NCBI RefSeq assembly: GCF_023516595.1
Contig: NZ_JAMGBG010000001.1
Span: 62,001-126,000, forward strand
Origin: Streptomyces neyagawaensis
Lineage (GTDB): Bacteria > Actinomycetota > Actinomycetes > Streptomycetales > Streptomycetaceae
DNA length: 64,000 nucleotides
Reading direction: 5' to 3'
Shown: positions 54,561 to 62,217 of the stretch, one piece after another
Layout of the letters: each line of letters opens with the position of its first letter
Position numbering within the stretch: the first letter of the stretch is position 1
Made by a program: the position numbers and the translations under genes
The notes under the pieces: generated by a model
The model's input: the letters and a program-made list of their open reading frames with translations, nothing else
Told to the model about the DNA's origin: nothing
Databases searched by the model: none

Positions 54561-55295
54561 ATGTCGTACCGACTCGACGCTGCCATCAGTGACTTCGACC
54601 GCATGCGGCGCTGGGCCGAAGGAGCGACGGGGGCGGTGGTCGCCCCGCTCGCGGGGCGCCTGGGGCTGCTGCCGCTCACCACCGAGCTCCGCGGTGACCT
54701 GCCACGCCTCCTCCGTGACCTGTCGCGGGGCGGACCGGTGGCCCATGTCGAAGCGGACTTCTGGGGCGGCGACGGGGATCAGACCGCCGCCCTGTGGCGG
54801 GCCGGCGTACGGGAATGGGGACCGGTCCACACCTCGGACTTCAGCGGTCCACGGGAGGACTGGCCGATCAACGCGGCGCTCGCCCTGCTCGGCGTGGTGC
54901 CGGCCGGCCCTGGCGCGCCGGACCACCACGATCTGTTCGCGGAAGTCGGCCTCGGCCGAGGGCGGGACGAGGAGGACTGGCGCCGGGCCGCCCTGGAGGC
55001 GTACGACGCGGACGACTACGACGCGTGGCACGCCGGAGAGCAGGCCAGGCGCGAGGCCAGGGAGCGCGCGGCGGCCGAGCGAGCCGCCCATGAGCGGCTG
55101 CCCGGCGTCCCGGTGCCCCTCGACGGCAAGGAGATCATCGCCCTGCTCGGCATACCCCAGGGCCGCACGGTAGGCGGGGCCATCCGCCACCTCCAGCAAC
55201 TCCACGTCGACCACGGCCCCGTCTCCCGCGAGGAAGCCGAAGCCGCCCTGCGCACCTGGGCGGCAGAGCGGGGAGTCTCCGCAACGCCGGGCTGA
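54561..55295 (+). CDS. Hypothetical protein with CCA-adding-enzyme-like C-terminal domain
   Basis: The first 110 residues (MSYRLDAAISDFDRMRRWAE, VAHVEADFWGGDGDQTAALW, WPINAALALLGVVP) are not assigned. After a charged coiled linker (EQARREARERAAAERAAHER) the last 60 residues read VPLDGKEIIALLGIPQGRTV GGAIRHLQQLHVDHGPVSRE EAEAAL. That closely follows the C-terminal helical domain of tRNA nucleotidyltransferases (LDGxxIMxxLGxxPGxxVGxxLxxL). There is no catalytic polymerase head, so it is not a CCA enzyme; RNA binding is a guess. It lies 31 bp after the DUF4383 gene and is probably co-transcribed. Confidence 0.7.
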   Translation: MSYRLDAAISDFDRMRRWAEGATGAVVAPLAGRLGLLPLTTELRGDLPRLLRDLSRGGPVAHVEADFWGGDGDQTAALWRAGVREWGPVHTSDFSGPREDWPINAALALLGVVPAGPGAPDHHDLFAEVGLGRGRDEEDWRRAALEAYDADDYDAWHAGEQARREARERAAAERAAHERLPGVPVPLDGKEIIALLGIPQGRTVGGAIRHLQQLHVDHGPVSREEAEAALRTWAAERGVSATPG

Positions 55296-55509
55296 GACCA
55301 CTGTCCGGGCCGGACGGTGGTCCGCTCGACGGTCGGCTCACAGGGTGACCATGCGTTCTTCCGCACCGGGAGCGTCTCCGGATGCGTGGGCCGAGCGGGC
55401 GGGCCGAACGCGTGGGCCGAGCGGGGGGAGCCGCGTGGGCGGGCCGCATGGGCGGGCACGTGTGGGGGCCGGATCCTCGGGCCGATGCCCGCACGGACTC
55501 CGGCGCGGA
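55296..55509. other. Intergenic low-complexity stretch
   Basis: This 214-bp gap between converging genes consists of G/C-rich direct repeats. GCGTGGGCCGAGCGGG occurs twice near 55384 and 55410, and GCGGGCCG-type words recur. I see no gene, and no clean terminator. Confidence 0.4.
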
Positions 55510-56640
55510 TCACACCGGCTCCTGCACCCGCCCCTGCCCTTGGTCCGCCGCAGGCTTGTCCTCGCCGGGGCGGCCGGCTGACGTCATGATCCGGACGGCG
55601 TCGGTCAGTCCGAAGGGGCGCAGGAGGTCGGAATCCGAGCGCAGGCCCCATCCCGGGCCGCACAGCAGGACGTGGCTGCGGGTGCGGGCGCCGTGGATGC
55701 CCCAGCGGATCGCGGCGAGGTGGCGGGCGAGAGGGAGGTCCGCGGTGCTCCGGGACTGCGACCACAGGGCCACGGCGGCCGGGGCGACCCGCCGCACCGT
55801 GGCCTCCAGTGCCTCGACCGGCACCGAGCCGCCCAGCATCAGGACGCGCCGGCCGCGCTCCGCGAGTACGGCGGTGAGCGCCTCCAGCGGGAGGGTGTGC
55901 TGTTCGCCCGGCAGGCACGCCAACAGGACGGGGCGGGTGTCGGCGGCTCTGTTGCGGGCCGCGGCGCGCGCGTAGGCGTGGCGGAGGGCCACGGAGATGT
56001 GCCAGGACAGGAGGTGTTCCACTTCCACGTACCGGTCCTCGGAGGACTCCCATCTCCGCCCCACGTAGCGCAGCGTCGGGATCAGGACCTCCTCCCACGC
56101 GGCCAGCAGGCCGTACGACTCCACGGTCGCCGTGATCTGCTCCTGCACGGCCTCGGCGTCCATACGGACCGCCGCCCGGGCCAGCCCTCGACCCCGTCGG
56201 CGCAAGTCCTCCACGGACGGCGTGTCCATCGGGGCCGCGCCCACGGGGGCCTCCGGGTGCACGGGGGCCGCGTCCACGGGCGCCGCGTCCTTCGGGGGCC
56301 ACGGCTCCCCGACCGGTGCGAGGGGACGGGGAGGCGGGCCTGCGGGCGGAGTGTCGGCGGCGGGGGCCGCCGGGTCGCCGGTCCGGGCCGCCTGGGCCTT
56401 GGCGGTACGGGCCGCCTCCGCCGGGGGAAGGCCCTCGGCCGTCAGTCGGCACATCTCCCGCACCATCGCGACGTCCTCGGCCGTCCACCGCCGGTGCCGG
56501 CCCTCGACCCTGGTCGCCGGTCCCAGCCCGTAGCGGCGGTCCCACGAGCGCAGGGTGGTGGGAGAGATGCCGAGCCTGCGCGCGAGCACCCCGGTCGTCA
56601 CGCCGGCCCCGACCACGCCGGGTTCCTCGTGCGCGTTCAT
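55510..56640 (-). CDS. MerR-type regulator with adenosylcobalamin light-sensing domain (LitR/CarH type)
   Basis: This is a 376-residue light-dependent repressor. The MerR helix-turn-helix is VTTGVLARRLGISPTTLRSW DRRYGLGP at 14-41. After a Pro/Ala-rich linker (90-140), a four-helix bundle and a B12-binding Rossmann domain follow. The photoreceptor residues of CarH are all present: Trp197 (GRRWESS), Glu208-His209 (VEVEHLLSWH) and the lower ligand His248 in LPGEQHTLPLEAL. In the dark such proteins bind DNA as AdoCbl tetramers, and light breaks them. The ECF sigma gene is upstream on the same strand, as in the litR/litS arrangement. No carotenoid genes are in the window; the photolyase gene is nearby. 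Confidence 0.9.
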   Translation of the reverse strand: MNAHEEPGVVGAGVTTGVLARRLGISPTTLRSWDRRYGLGPATRVEGRHRRWTAEDVAMVREMCRLTAEGLPPAEAARTAKAQAARTGDPAAPAADTPPAGPPPRPLAPVGEPWPPKDAAPVDAAPVHPEAPVGAAPMDTPSVEDLRRRGRGLARAAVRMDAEAVQEQITATVESYGLLAAWEEVLIPTLRYVGRRWESSEDRYVEVEHLLSWHISVALRHAYARAAARNRAADTRPVLLACLPGEQHTLPLEALTAVLAERGRRVLMLGGSVPVEALEATVRRVAPAAVALWSQSRSTADLPLARHLAAIRWGIHGARTRSHVLLCGPGWGLRSDSDLLRPFGLTDAVRIMTSAGRPGEDKPAADQGQGRVQEPV

Positions 56641-56760
56641 CCTGTGCCTCCAGCGCGTAGCCGATGTCCCGGGCCTCGGGGCGTGAGAGGTATTCCCCGT
56701 CCGACAGGTGTACGGATGCGCGCCGCGACGACCCCCCGGGGGCAGGCCGTCCGGCCGGGA

Positions 56761-57432
56761 TCAGGCGGACGGTTCCATCACGCGCCGCAGCGAGTGCAGG
56801 GCCCGGCGGATATGACTCTTCACCGTGCCCAGCGGCAGTCCCGTCTGCTCGGCGATCTGGGTCTGGGTCATGTCGCCGTAGACGGCCATGCCGAGCAGCC
56901 GCCGTTGCACCGGCGTCAGGTGCTGGAGTTTCTGCAGGACGAGGACCCGGTCGACGGCGGCCTGACTCTCGTCGACACCCCAGTGCCGTACGGCCTCCTC
57001 CTGCCGGGCCGCGGACATGCCCTCGATGTAGGCACGGCGGGCCCGTGCGGCGTGCGCGTCCGCGATCGCGTGGCGTGTGATGCCGACGAGCCATCCGCCC
57101 AGGGCTCCGCGCTCCGGCCGGTACCGTGCGCGTCCCCGCCAGGCGGCGAGGAAGACCTGCTGGGTGACGTCCTCGGCGTCCCGCGGATCGTTCAGGGAGC
57201 GCCGCGCGAGGGTGTACACGAGGGAGCCCCACCGCCGGTACGCGAGGGCGACCGCCTCCTCGTCCCCGGCGTGGAACCGCCGGGCGAGTTCGGTGTCGTC
57301 GCCGGTCTCCTCGTACGGCGGGAGCGGGCCGGGCACCCGCTCGGGGCCGGGCACCCGCTCGGGGCCGGGGGCGGGCGGACGGGTGCGCTCCACGTCGGCG
57401 CTCAGGTATGTGTCGGGCCGGGCAGTGGCCAT
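56761..57432 (-). CDS. ECF RNA polymerase sigma factor (LitS-like position)
   Basis: The 223 residues include a Pro/Arg-rich start, region 2 (ELARRFHAGDEEAVALAYRR, DPRDAEDVTQQVFLAAWRGR) and region 4 (LTPVQRRLLGMAVYGDMTQT QIAEQTGLPLGTVKSHIRRA). It directs RNA polymerase to stress promoters. The gene lies 120 bp upstream of the B12-type MerR gene on the same strand, and a zinc-finger anti-sigma factor is encoded at 59344, its likely partner. ATG 57432 is used. A duplicated 18-bp stretch (57329-57364) codes for the repeated PERVPG in its N-terminal tail. Confidence 0.9.
   Translation of the reverse strand: MATARPDTYLSADVERTRPPAPGPERVPGPERVPGPLPPYEETGDDTELARRFHAGDEEAVALAYRRWGSLVYTLARRSLNDPRDAEDVTQQVFLAAWRGRARYRPERGALGGWLVGITRHAIADAHAARARRAYIEGMSAARQEEAVRHWGVDESQAAVDRVLVLQKLQHLTPVQRRLLGMAVYGDMTQTQIAEQTGLPLGTVKSHIRRALHSLRRVMEPSA
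57329..57364 (-). repeat. 18-bp direct repeat inside the ECF sigma gene
   Basis: CCGGGCACCCGCTCGGGG occurs twice back to back and encodes GPERVPGPERVPG in the N-terminal tail of the sigma factor. A partial third copy follows. It is probably slippage and likely neutral in a disordered tail. Confidence 0.7.
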
Positions 57433-57481
57433 GGTGAGCTCCGAGGTCGAAGGACTACGACACGTCGACCGTCCGTCGAAA

Positions 57482-57517
57482 CGATGCGCCCTCGCAACGT
57501 GCAGCGTTAGCGCATCG
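57482..57517. promoter_or_regulatory. Inverted repeat in the sigma/DUF4397 divergent region
   Basis: CGATGCGC (57482-57489) and GCGCATCG (57510-57517) are perfect 8-bp arms with a 20-bp spacer, 50 bases upstream of the sigma factor ATG. It is a candidate site for the cobalamin-dependent regulator, or for sigma autoregulation. Confidence 0.45.
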
Positions 57518-57631
57518 AAATGAGGGAGTTCGTTGAACCCGCGAAAGAATCTGCATCCTCCGCCGAGACGCGCGCCGAAGACCTCGTGCACTCACTCACA
57601 GGGAGTGGGCCGTTCGAAGGGACAGTCAGTC

Positions 57632-58444
57632 ATGATCTCCCGCACCCCTGTCGCGGCAGCGGCTTCTCTCGGCCTGTGCGCGCTCGCCCTGGGCGGCGCC
57701 GCGACCGCGACCGCCGCCGACGACGACCAGGCCATGGTCTCCGTGTTCCACGCCGTACCCGGCCTCGACGTCGACGTGTACGCCAACGGCGACGAACTGA
57801 TTCCCGACTTCAAACCGGGCACGCTCACCGACCCACAGCCTCTTCCCGCCGGCTCGTACGACCTGAAGGTGTTCAAGGCCGGCGCGGACCCGAAGGGCAA
57901 GCCCGCGATCCAGAAGACGGTCGAGGTTCCCGCCGGGGCCAACGCGACCGTCGTGGCCCATCTGAACGCCGACGGCGCACCGCAGTTGGACGCCTACGTG
58001 AACGACACCTCCGATGTGGCCGCAGGCAAAGCCCGCTTGACGGTCCGTCATGTCGCGGCGGCTCCGGCCGTCGACGTCCGGGCGGGCGGCACCCCCATCT
58101 TCAAGGACCTCGTCAACCCGAAGGAGGACACGGCGACCGTGAACGCCGGCACCGTCTCGGCGGACGTCGTGCTCGCCGGCACCGACGACGTCGCCATCGG
58201 TCCCGCCGACCTCGACCTCAAGGAGGGCACCGCCAACATCGTCTACGCCTGGGGCAGCGCCGAGGACAAGAACCTCGCGCTGAAGGTGCAGACCCTGACC
58301 GGCATGCACTCCACGCCCTCGGGTGTGAACGCCGGCGCGACCAACGACCCCGACGCATGGCCGGCGTACGCCGCCGGGTTCGGCCTCCTCGGCCTTGCCG
58401 GCGCGCTCACCGCCCGCCGTGCGGTGTCCCGCGACCGTGCCTGA
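57632..58444 (+). CDS. Secreted DUF4397 protein, membrane-anchored
   Basis: This is a 270-residue surface protein. A Sec signal (MISRTPVAAAASLGLCALAL to TATAAD) leads two DUF4397 beta domains: MVSVFHAVPGLDVDVYANGD, PLPAGSYDLKVFKAGADPKG and RLTVRHVAAAPAVDVRAGGT, ANIVYAWGSAEDKNLALKV. A C-terminal hydrophobic helix (YAAGFGLLGLAGALTARRAV) and basic tail end it. There is no LAxTG that I can see. The next gene is a class F sortase overlapping its stop, so the two are made together. The role is unknown. ATG 57632 is chosen at the signal peptide. Confidence 0.88.
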   Translation: MISRTPVAAAASLGLCALALGGAATATAADDDQAMVSVFHAVPGLDVDVYANGDELIPDFKPGTLTDPQPLPAGSYDLKVFKAGADPKGKPAIQKTVEVPAGANATVVAHLNADGAPQLDAYVNDTSDVAAGKARLTVRHVAAAPAVDVRAGGTPIFKDLVNPKEDTATVNAGTVSADVVLAGTDDVAIGPADLDLKEGTANIVYAWGSAEDKNLALKVQTLTGMHSTPSGVNAGATNDPDAWPAYAAGFGLLGLAGALTARRAVSRDRA

Positions 58445-59132
58445 CACCGGGCCGGCCCCGTGGCTCCGGCAGCGACTGCGGACAGCCCTGACCGTGCTGC
58501 TGGCGGTGTCCGGAGCCACGGTGCTGGCACTGGCGCCGTCCCGCGAGAGTCTGCCGCCGACCACGGACTTCGACGCCCGGACGGCCGCGTCGCCCCCCGC
58601 GGCCCCGCCCGTCCGGGCGGAGGACCCCGACTCGCCGCCGACGACGACGCCGTCGGCGAGCCCCGTCTCCTCCTCTTCCGCCGTCCCCAGGCGGCTCGAC
58701 ATCGAGCGCGTCGGTCTCCGCGCCGCGATCGAGCCCCGTGGGGTCGCCCCGGACGGCAGCGCCGACATCCCCGAGGATCCCGAGACGGTCGGCTGGTACC
58801 GCTTCGGCCCCGCGCCGGGGGAACCCTCCGGTTCCGCCGTCATGGTGGGACACGTGGACTCCCGCACGGGCGACCTGGGTGCCTTCGCCGCCCTCTTCGA
58901 CGTCCGTGCGGGCGACGAGGTGACCGTACGGCGGGCTGCCGCGCCGCCGGTCACATACCGGGTCGTCGCCCGCGACCGCGTGGACAAGGACCGGCTGCCC
59001 GCCTCGGCGTTCGCCAGGACGGGCCGACCGGTCCTCACGATGATCACCTGTGCGCCTCCGTTCGACGCGGAACGAGGCGGCTACCAGCGGAACTTGGTGG
59101 TGACGGCGCTCCCGGTCACCCCCACCGGATGA
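58437..59132 (+). CDS. Class F sortase
   Basis: This is a 231-residue membrane-bound cysteine transpeptidase. An N-terminal helix (TALTVLLAVSGATVLALAPS) and a Pro/Ser/Thr-rich linker are followed by the sortase barrel: RLDIERVGLRAAIEPRGVAP, VMVGHVDSRTGDLGAFAALF (catalytic His), PVLTMITCAPPFDAERGGYQ RNLVV (catalytic Cys and Arg). Sortases link surface proteins to the wall; class F targets are poorly known. The start is GTG 58437, overlapping the DUF4397 stop by GTGCCTGA, so it is translationally coupled. Confidence 0.9.
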   Translation: MPDTGPAPWLRQRLRTALTVLLAVSGATVLALAPSRESLPPTTDFDARTAASPPAAPPVRAEDPDSPPTTTPSASPVSSSSAVPRRLDIERVGLRAAIEPRGVAPDGSADIPEDPETVGWYRFGPAPGEPSGSAVMVGHVDSRTGDLGAFAALFDVRAGDEVTVRRAAAPPVTYRVVARDRVDKDRLPASAFARTGRPVLTMITCAPPFDAERGGYQRNLVVTALPVTPTG

Positions 59133-59173
59133 GTCCAGCCCCTGCCATCCCTCTCACGCCTACGCTGCCTCCC

Positions 59174-59359
59174 ATGTCCGACGCGGAGAAGACCCTGACC
59201 GAACAGCGGCCGGCCGCCGCCCCGGCGCACGACGGGAGGAGAGCCGAGGGCGAGGAAACAGCCGAGGACGGTGAAACAGCCCAGGACGGTAAAACAGCCG
59301 AGTCCCTCGCCGCTCCGACCGCCGCTTCGAGGGGAGGTGGAGCATGGCGAAGCACCTGA
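59174..59359 (+). CDS. Doubtful 61-aa protein between sortase and anti-sigma genes
   Basis: From ATG 59174 a short frame reads MSDAEKTLTEQRPAAAPAHD, then GRRAEGEETAEDGETAQDGKTAES and ends within the first codons of the anti-sigma gene (16-base overlap). The DNA carries an imperfect 15-bp tandem repeat (ACAGCCGAGGACGGT type). It is highly charged and low-complexity, so it may be a real coupled leader gene, the truncated start of a lost sigma gene, or noise. Confidence 0.3.
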   Translation: MSDAEKTLTEQRPAAAPAHDGRRAEGEETAEDGETAQDGKTAESLAAPTAASRGGGAWRST

Positions 59360-60228
59360 ACGCCGACGAGCTGACCGACCTCGCCCTCGGGGCCGACACC
59401 CGCCCCACCCCACGCCAGCGGGACCATCTGGCCCGTTGCCCGCGGTGCCGCGAGGAACTCGACCAGCTGCGGCGCGTGGTCCGTGCCGCCCGAGGCGTGT
59501 CGACCGACGACTTCCTGACCGCACCGCCCGACACCGTGTGGCACACGATCGCGGCGCACCTGGGCGGGGACACGGCCCCACAGCGGCCGACGGAGACCGA
59601 CGCCACCCCGACGGCCCAGGCCGGACCCGGCGCACCCGACGTCCACGACGCACCCGATGTTCGCGACGTACCGGGCGGTCGCCACGGACCCGGCGAACTC
59701 GGCGGTGCCGACGGTCGTCCCGGCCCCGGTGGTCGCGACGTACCCGGCGACGGCGGTAGTGGCGGCCTCGGCCGCGGTCGTGCGTGGCCGCCCCGCCCCG
59801 CCCTGCTGATCGCCGCCGCGAGCCTCGTCGTGGGGGCGCTGCTGGGCAGTGCCGTCACCGCGTGGCGGCTCGACGACGGCCCGCCGGCAGCCGAGGCGAG
59901 CGCGGCGAACCGCCTCGCCCCGCTGGCCGTCCCCCACGCGGCCGGGACGGTACGCCTGGTCCGCGGGCCCGAGGCCGAACGCGAGGTCACGGTGACCGTC
60001 ACCGGCCTGCCCCGCACGGACGGCTACTACGAGGTGTGGCTCATGGACCGTACCCACACGCGGCTCGTCGCGATGGGCGTTCTCGGCCCGGACGGCACCG
60101 CCACACTGCCGCTCCCCGCACGGATCGACCTCGGCCGCTACCCCCTGATCGACGTGTCGGCACAGGAGGACGACGGAAACCCGGCCCATTCCGGCACGAG
60201 CGTCGTACGCGGCACCCTCCCCGGCTGA
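59344..60228 (+). CDS. Zinc-finger anti-sigma factor, RskA type
   Basis: This is a 294-residue single-pass membrane protein. The N-terminal ZAS domain holds HLNADELTDLALG and HLARCPRCREEL (HxxxCxxC), which grips a sigma factor. A long low-complexity linker (Asp/Gly/Pro, 80-145) and a membrane helix at about 154-172 (ALLIAAASLVVGALLGSAVT) follow. The outside domain of about 110 residues (REVTVTVTGLPRTDGYYEVW LMD, TATLPLPARIDLGRYPLIDV) matches the RskA C-terminal domain. GGAGGTGGAGC precedes ATG 59344. The ECF sigma factor at 56761 is the obvious partner. Confidence 0.9.
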   Translation: MAKHLNADELTDLALGADTRPTPRQRDHLARCPRCREELDQLRRVVRAARGVSTDDFLTAPPDTVWHTIAAHLGGDTAPQRPTETDATPTAQAGPGAPDVHDAPDVRDVPGGRHGPGELGGADGRPGPGGRDVPGDGGSGGLGRGRAWPPRPALLIAAASLVVGALLGSAVTAWRLDDGPPAAEASAANRLAPLAVPHAAGTVRLVRGPEAEREVTVTVTGLPRTDGYYEVWLMDRTHTRLVAMGVLGPDGTATLPLPARIDLGRYPLIDVSAQEDDGNPAHSGTSVVRGTLPG

Positions 60229-60353
60229 CCGCCCCCACCCGAAGCGGACGCGTCCGCGCCTCGAAGTCAGCCAGCGGGGCTGTCAAACGAGTGCGGGCCC
60301 TTCCATGAAGCTGCGCAGAAGCCCTTCGGTACGGACTGTGCTTCCGCACCCGA

Positions 60354-60380
60354 GACGAGGCAGCGACTCGGCTTGTGACA
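60354..60380 (-). promoter_or_regulatory. ECF41-type promoter, leftward
   Basis: On the minus strand TGTCACA (60380-60374), a 16-base spacer and CGTC (60357-60354) form the promoter reported for ECF41 sigma factors. It points towards the 3' end of the anti-sigma gene, where no minus-strand gene is evident. It is the mirror image of the rightward promoter at 60425. Confidence 0.7.
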
Positions 60381-60424
60381 TGCCCGAACCCGGACGGCGG
60401 AGAGACGTGGGTCACACCGTTCCG

Positions 60425-60451
60425 TGTCACAGGAGTGAGGGCCGCCTCGTC
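60425..60451 (+). promoter_or_regulatory. ECF41-type promoter of the carboxymuconolactone decarboxylase gene
   Basis: TGTCACA (60425-60431), a 16-base spacer and CGTC (60448-60451) match the known ECF41 consensus exactly. It lies about 40 bp upstream of ATG 60491. The outer bases GCCTCGTCTCGGG form an inverted repeat with CCCGAGACGAGGC near 60349, so the two promoters are one palindrome. Confidence 0.85.
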
Positions 60452-60490
60452 TCGGGGGTGAAGGCATCGACGAACATGGAGGAGCAGACG

Positions 60491-60964
60491 ATGGACGCGC
60501 GATTGAACTACTTCGCCAACCCGGCCGCCGCCAAGGCCCTCAAGTACTTCATGTCGGTCGGCCGGGAGCTGAAGGAATCGCCGCTGCCGACCACGACGCA
60601 GGAGTTGGTGGCGCTGCGCGTGAGCCAGATCAATGGCTGCGCCGTCTGCATCGACATGCACACCAAGGAAGCCGCCGCGGCCGGCGAGAGCCCCGTGCGG
60701 CTGAACCTGATCGCGGCCTGGCGGGAAGCGACGGTCTTCACCGCGGCCGAGCGCGCCGCGCTGGAGCTGGCGGAGCAGGGAACCCGGGTCGCGGACGCAG
60801 CCACCGGGGTCAGCGACGACGTGTGGGCCCGCGCCGCTCAGCACTACGACGAGGACCAGCTCACGGCCCTCGTGCTGCTGGTCTCGTTCATGAACACGGT
60901 GAACCGGCTGAACATCATCACCCAGCAGCCGGCCGGCGACTACCAGGTCGGCCAGTTCCACTGA
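60491..60964 (+). CDS. Carboxymuconolactone decarboxylase-family (AhpD-like) protein
   Basis: This 157-residue all-helical protein has the CMD/AhpD redox motif NGCAVCIDMHTKEAAAAGES (CxxC...H) and the family frame ALRVSQIN, WREATVFTAAERAALELAEQ and LTALVLLVSFMNTVNRLNI. Members with CxxC act as peroxidase-like thiol oxidoreductases or in aromatic catabolism. GGAGGAG lies 8 bases before ATG 60491. The gene is the classic genomic partner of ECF41 sigma factors (the COE group), and an ECF41 promoter sits in front of it. A hairpin follows. Confidence 0.92.
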   Translation: MDARLNYFANPAAAKALKYFMSVGRELKESPLPTTTQELVALRVSQINGCAVCIDMHTKEAAAAGESPVRLNLIAAWREATVFTAAERAALELAEQGTRVADAATGVSDDVWARAAQHYDEDQLTALVLLVSFMNTVNRLNIITQQPAGDYQVGQFH

Positions 60965-60976
60965 ACCACCAGCGCA

Positions 60977-61003
60977 CCCTGGCCCGGGTCAGGCCTGCCA
61001 GGG
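60977..61003 (+). terminator. Hairpin after the CMD gene
   Basis: CCCTGGC (60977-60983) and GCCAGGG (60997-61003) pair around a 13-base loop, 13 bases after the stop. The loop is long, so it is a moderate terminator candidate. Confidence 0.5.
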
Positions 61004-61142
61004 CCAGGACCCCGTGGTCAGAGCGGGCAGGGCGGTCGCGGCACGAGCGTTGTCTGTTCCGCCCACACATCGAATGATCTTCGAAGGATGCCTCGCCGGC
61101 ACGGGTCCGGCCGGGCACACAGACCGCAAAGGGGGAGTCGGC

Positions 61143-62063
61143 GTGGGCAAGGTCGAGGAGTTCGAGGAACTGCGGCCGCTGCTGTTCTCGATCGCGTACC
61201 GGATCCTGGGCAGCGTGGGCGAGGCGGAGGACGCGGTGCAGGAGACCTGGCTCCGCTACGACGCCTCGACCACCAGGCCCGTGTCGGCCAAGGCGTTCTT
61301 GTCAGCCACGGTGACCCGGATCGCCATCGACGTGCTGCGCTCCGCCCGGGTGCGGCGGGAGGAGTACGTCGGACCGTGGCTCCCCGAGCCGCTGCTGGAC
61401 GATCCGTACCAGGACCCGGCCCGCGCGGCGGAGCTGGCCGACTCGGTGTCCATGGCGGCGCTGCTGCTCCTGGAGCGGCTCAGTCCGCTGGAGCGGTCCG
61501 TGTTCGTGCTGCGGGAGGTCTTCGCCTTCGGCTTCGACGAGATCGCCGCCGCGGTGGGGCGCTCAGAGGCGGCGTGCCGACAGCTCCTCGTACGGGCACG
61601 CCGCCACATGCACGAGGGACGGCCCCGGTTCGAAGCGGACCGCCAGGAGCGGCAGGAGCTGGCGAGGCGGTTCTTCGAGGCACTGACGCGGGGAGACGTG
61701 GACGGACTGCGGAATCTGCTGTCCGCCGATGTCCAGCTCATCGGGGACGGCGGTGGCAAGGCACCGCAGCTGGCAAGGGCCGTCACCGGCGCCGAGAACG
61801 TGGCCAGGCTGCTCGCCACCGTCTACCCGCTCATGGCCCGGATCGACATCACGTTCGAACCGCACGAGGTCAACGGCCAGCCGGGCGCGTGCTTCCGCGA
61901 CCGCGACGGCAAGATCCTCCACATCCTCGCCCTCGACACACTCGACGGGCAGATCCAGACGATCCGCGCGGTCATCAACCCCGACAAGCTCAGCCACCTC
62001 GGCCCGGTCGCCGACGCCTGGGCCGTCGACCAGGAAGTGAAGCAGGCCCGTAGAACCCAGTGA
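61143..62063 (+). CDS. sigJ: ECF41-family RNA polymerase sigma factor (SigJ type)
   Basis: The 306 residues comprise sigma regions 2 (RPLLFSIAYRILGSVGEAED AVQETWLRY) and 4 (LSPLERSVFVLREVFAFGFD EIAAAVGRSEAACRQLLVRA) plus a C-terminal SnoaL-like domain. The three ECF41 signatures are all present: WLPEP in YVGPWLPEPLLDD, DGGGK in LIGDGGGKAPQLA, and NPDKL near the end (INPDKLSHL). In this family the C-terminal domain replaces a separate anti-sigma factor. I start at GTG 61143, seven bases after GGGGGAG. Its neighbours on both sides are the expected ECF41 targets. Confidence 0.93.
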   Translation: MGKVEEFEELRPLLFSIAYRILGSVGEAEDAVQETWLRYDASTTRPVSAKAFLSATVTRIAIDVLRSARVRREEYVGPWLPEPLLDDPYQDPARAAELADSVSMAALLLLERLSPLERSVFVLREVFAFGFDEIAAAVGRSEAACRQLLVRARRHMHEGRPRFEADRQERQELARRFFEALTRGDVDGLRNLLSADVQLIGDGGGKAPQLARAVTGAENVARLLATVYPLMARIDITFEPHEVNGQPGACFRDRDGKILHILALDTLDGQIQTIRAVINPDKLSHLGPVADAWAVDQEVKQARRTQ

Positions 62064-62217
62064 TCTCCGGACCAGCCTCCAGGGCGGGACCGGAGGTTTC
62101 AGTGGCGCATGCCGATGGTTCCGGCGCACGGCTCGTCCGTGACGTTCTCCCGCGACACGAACCGCGCTCGTCCACCGCGCAAGATCGACTATCGACACAC
62201 CCACGAGGGGTTCAGTC

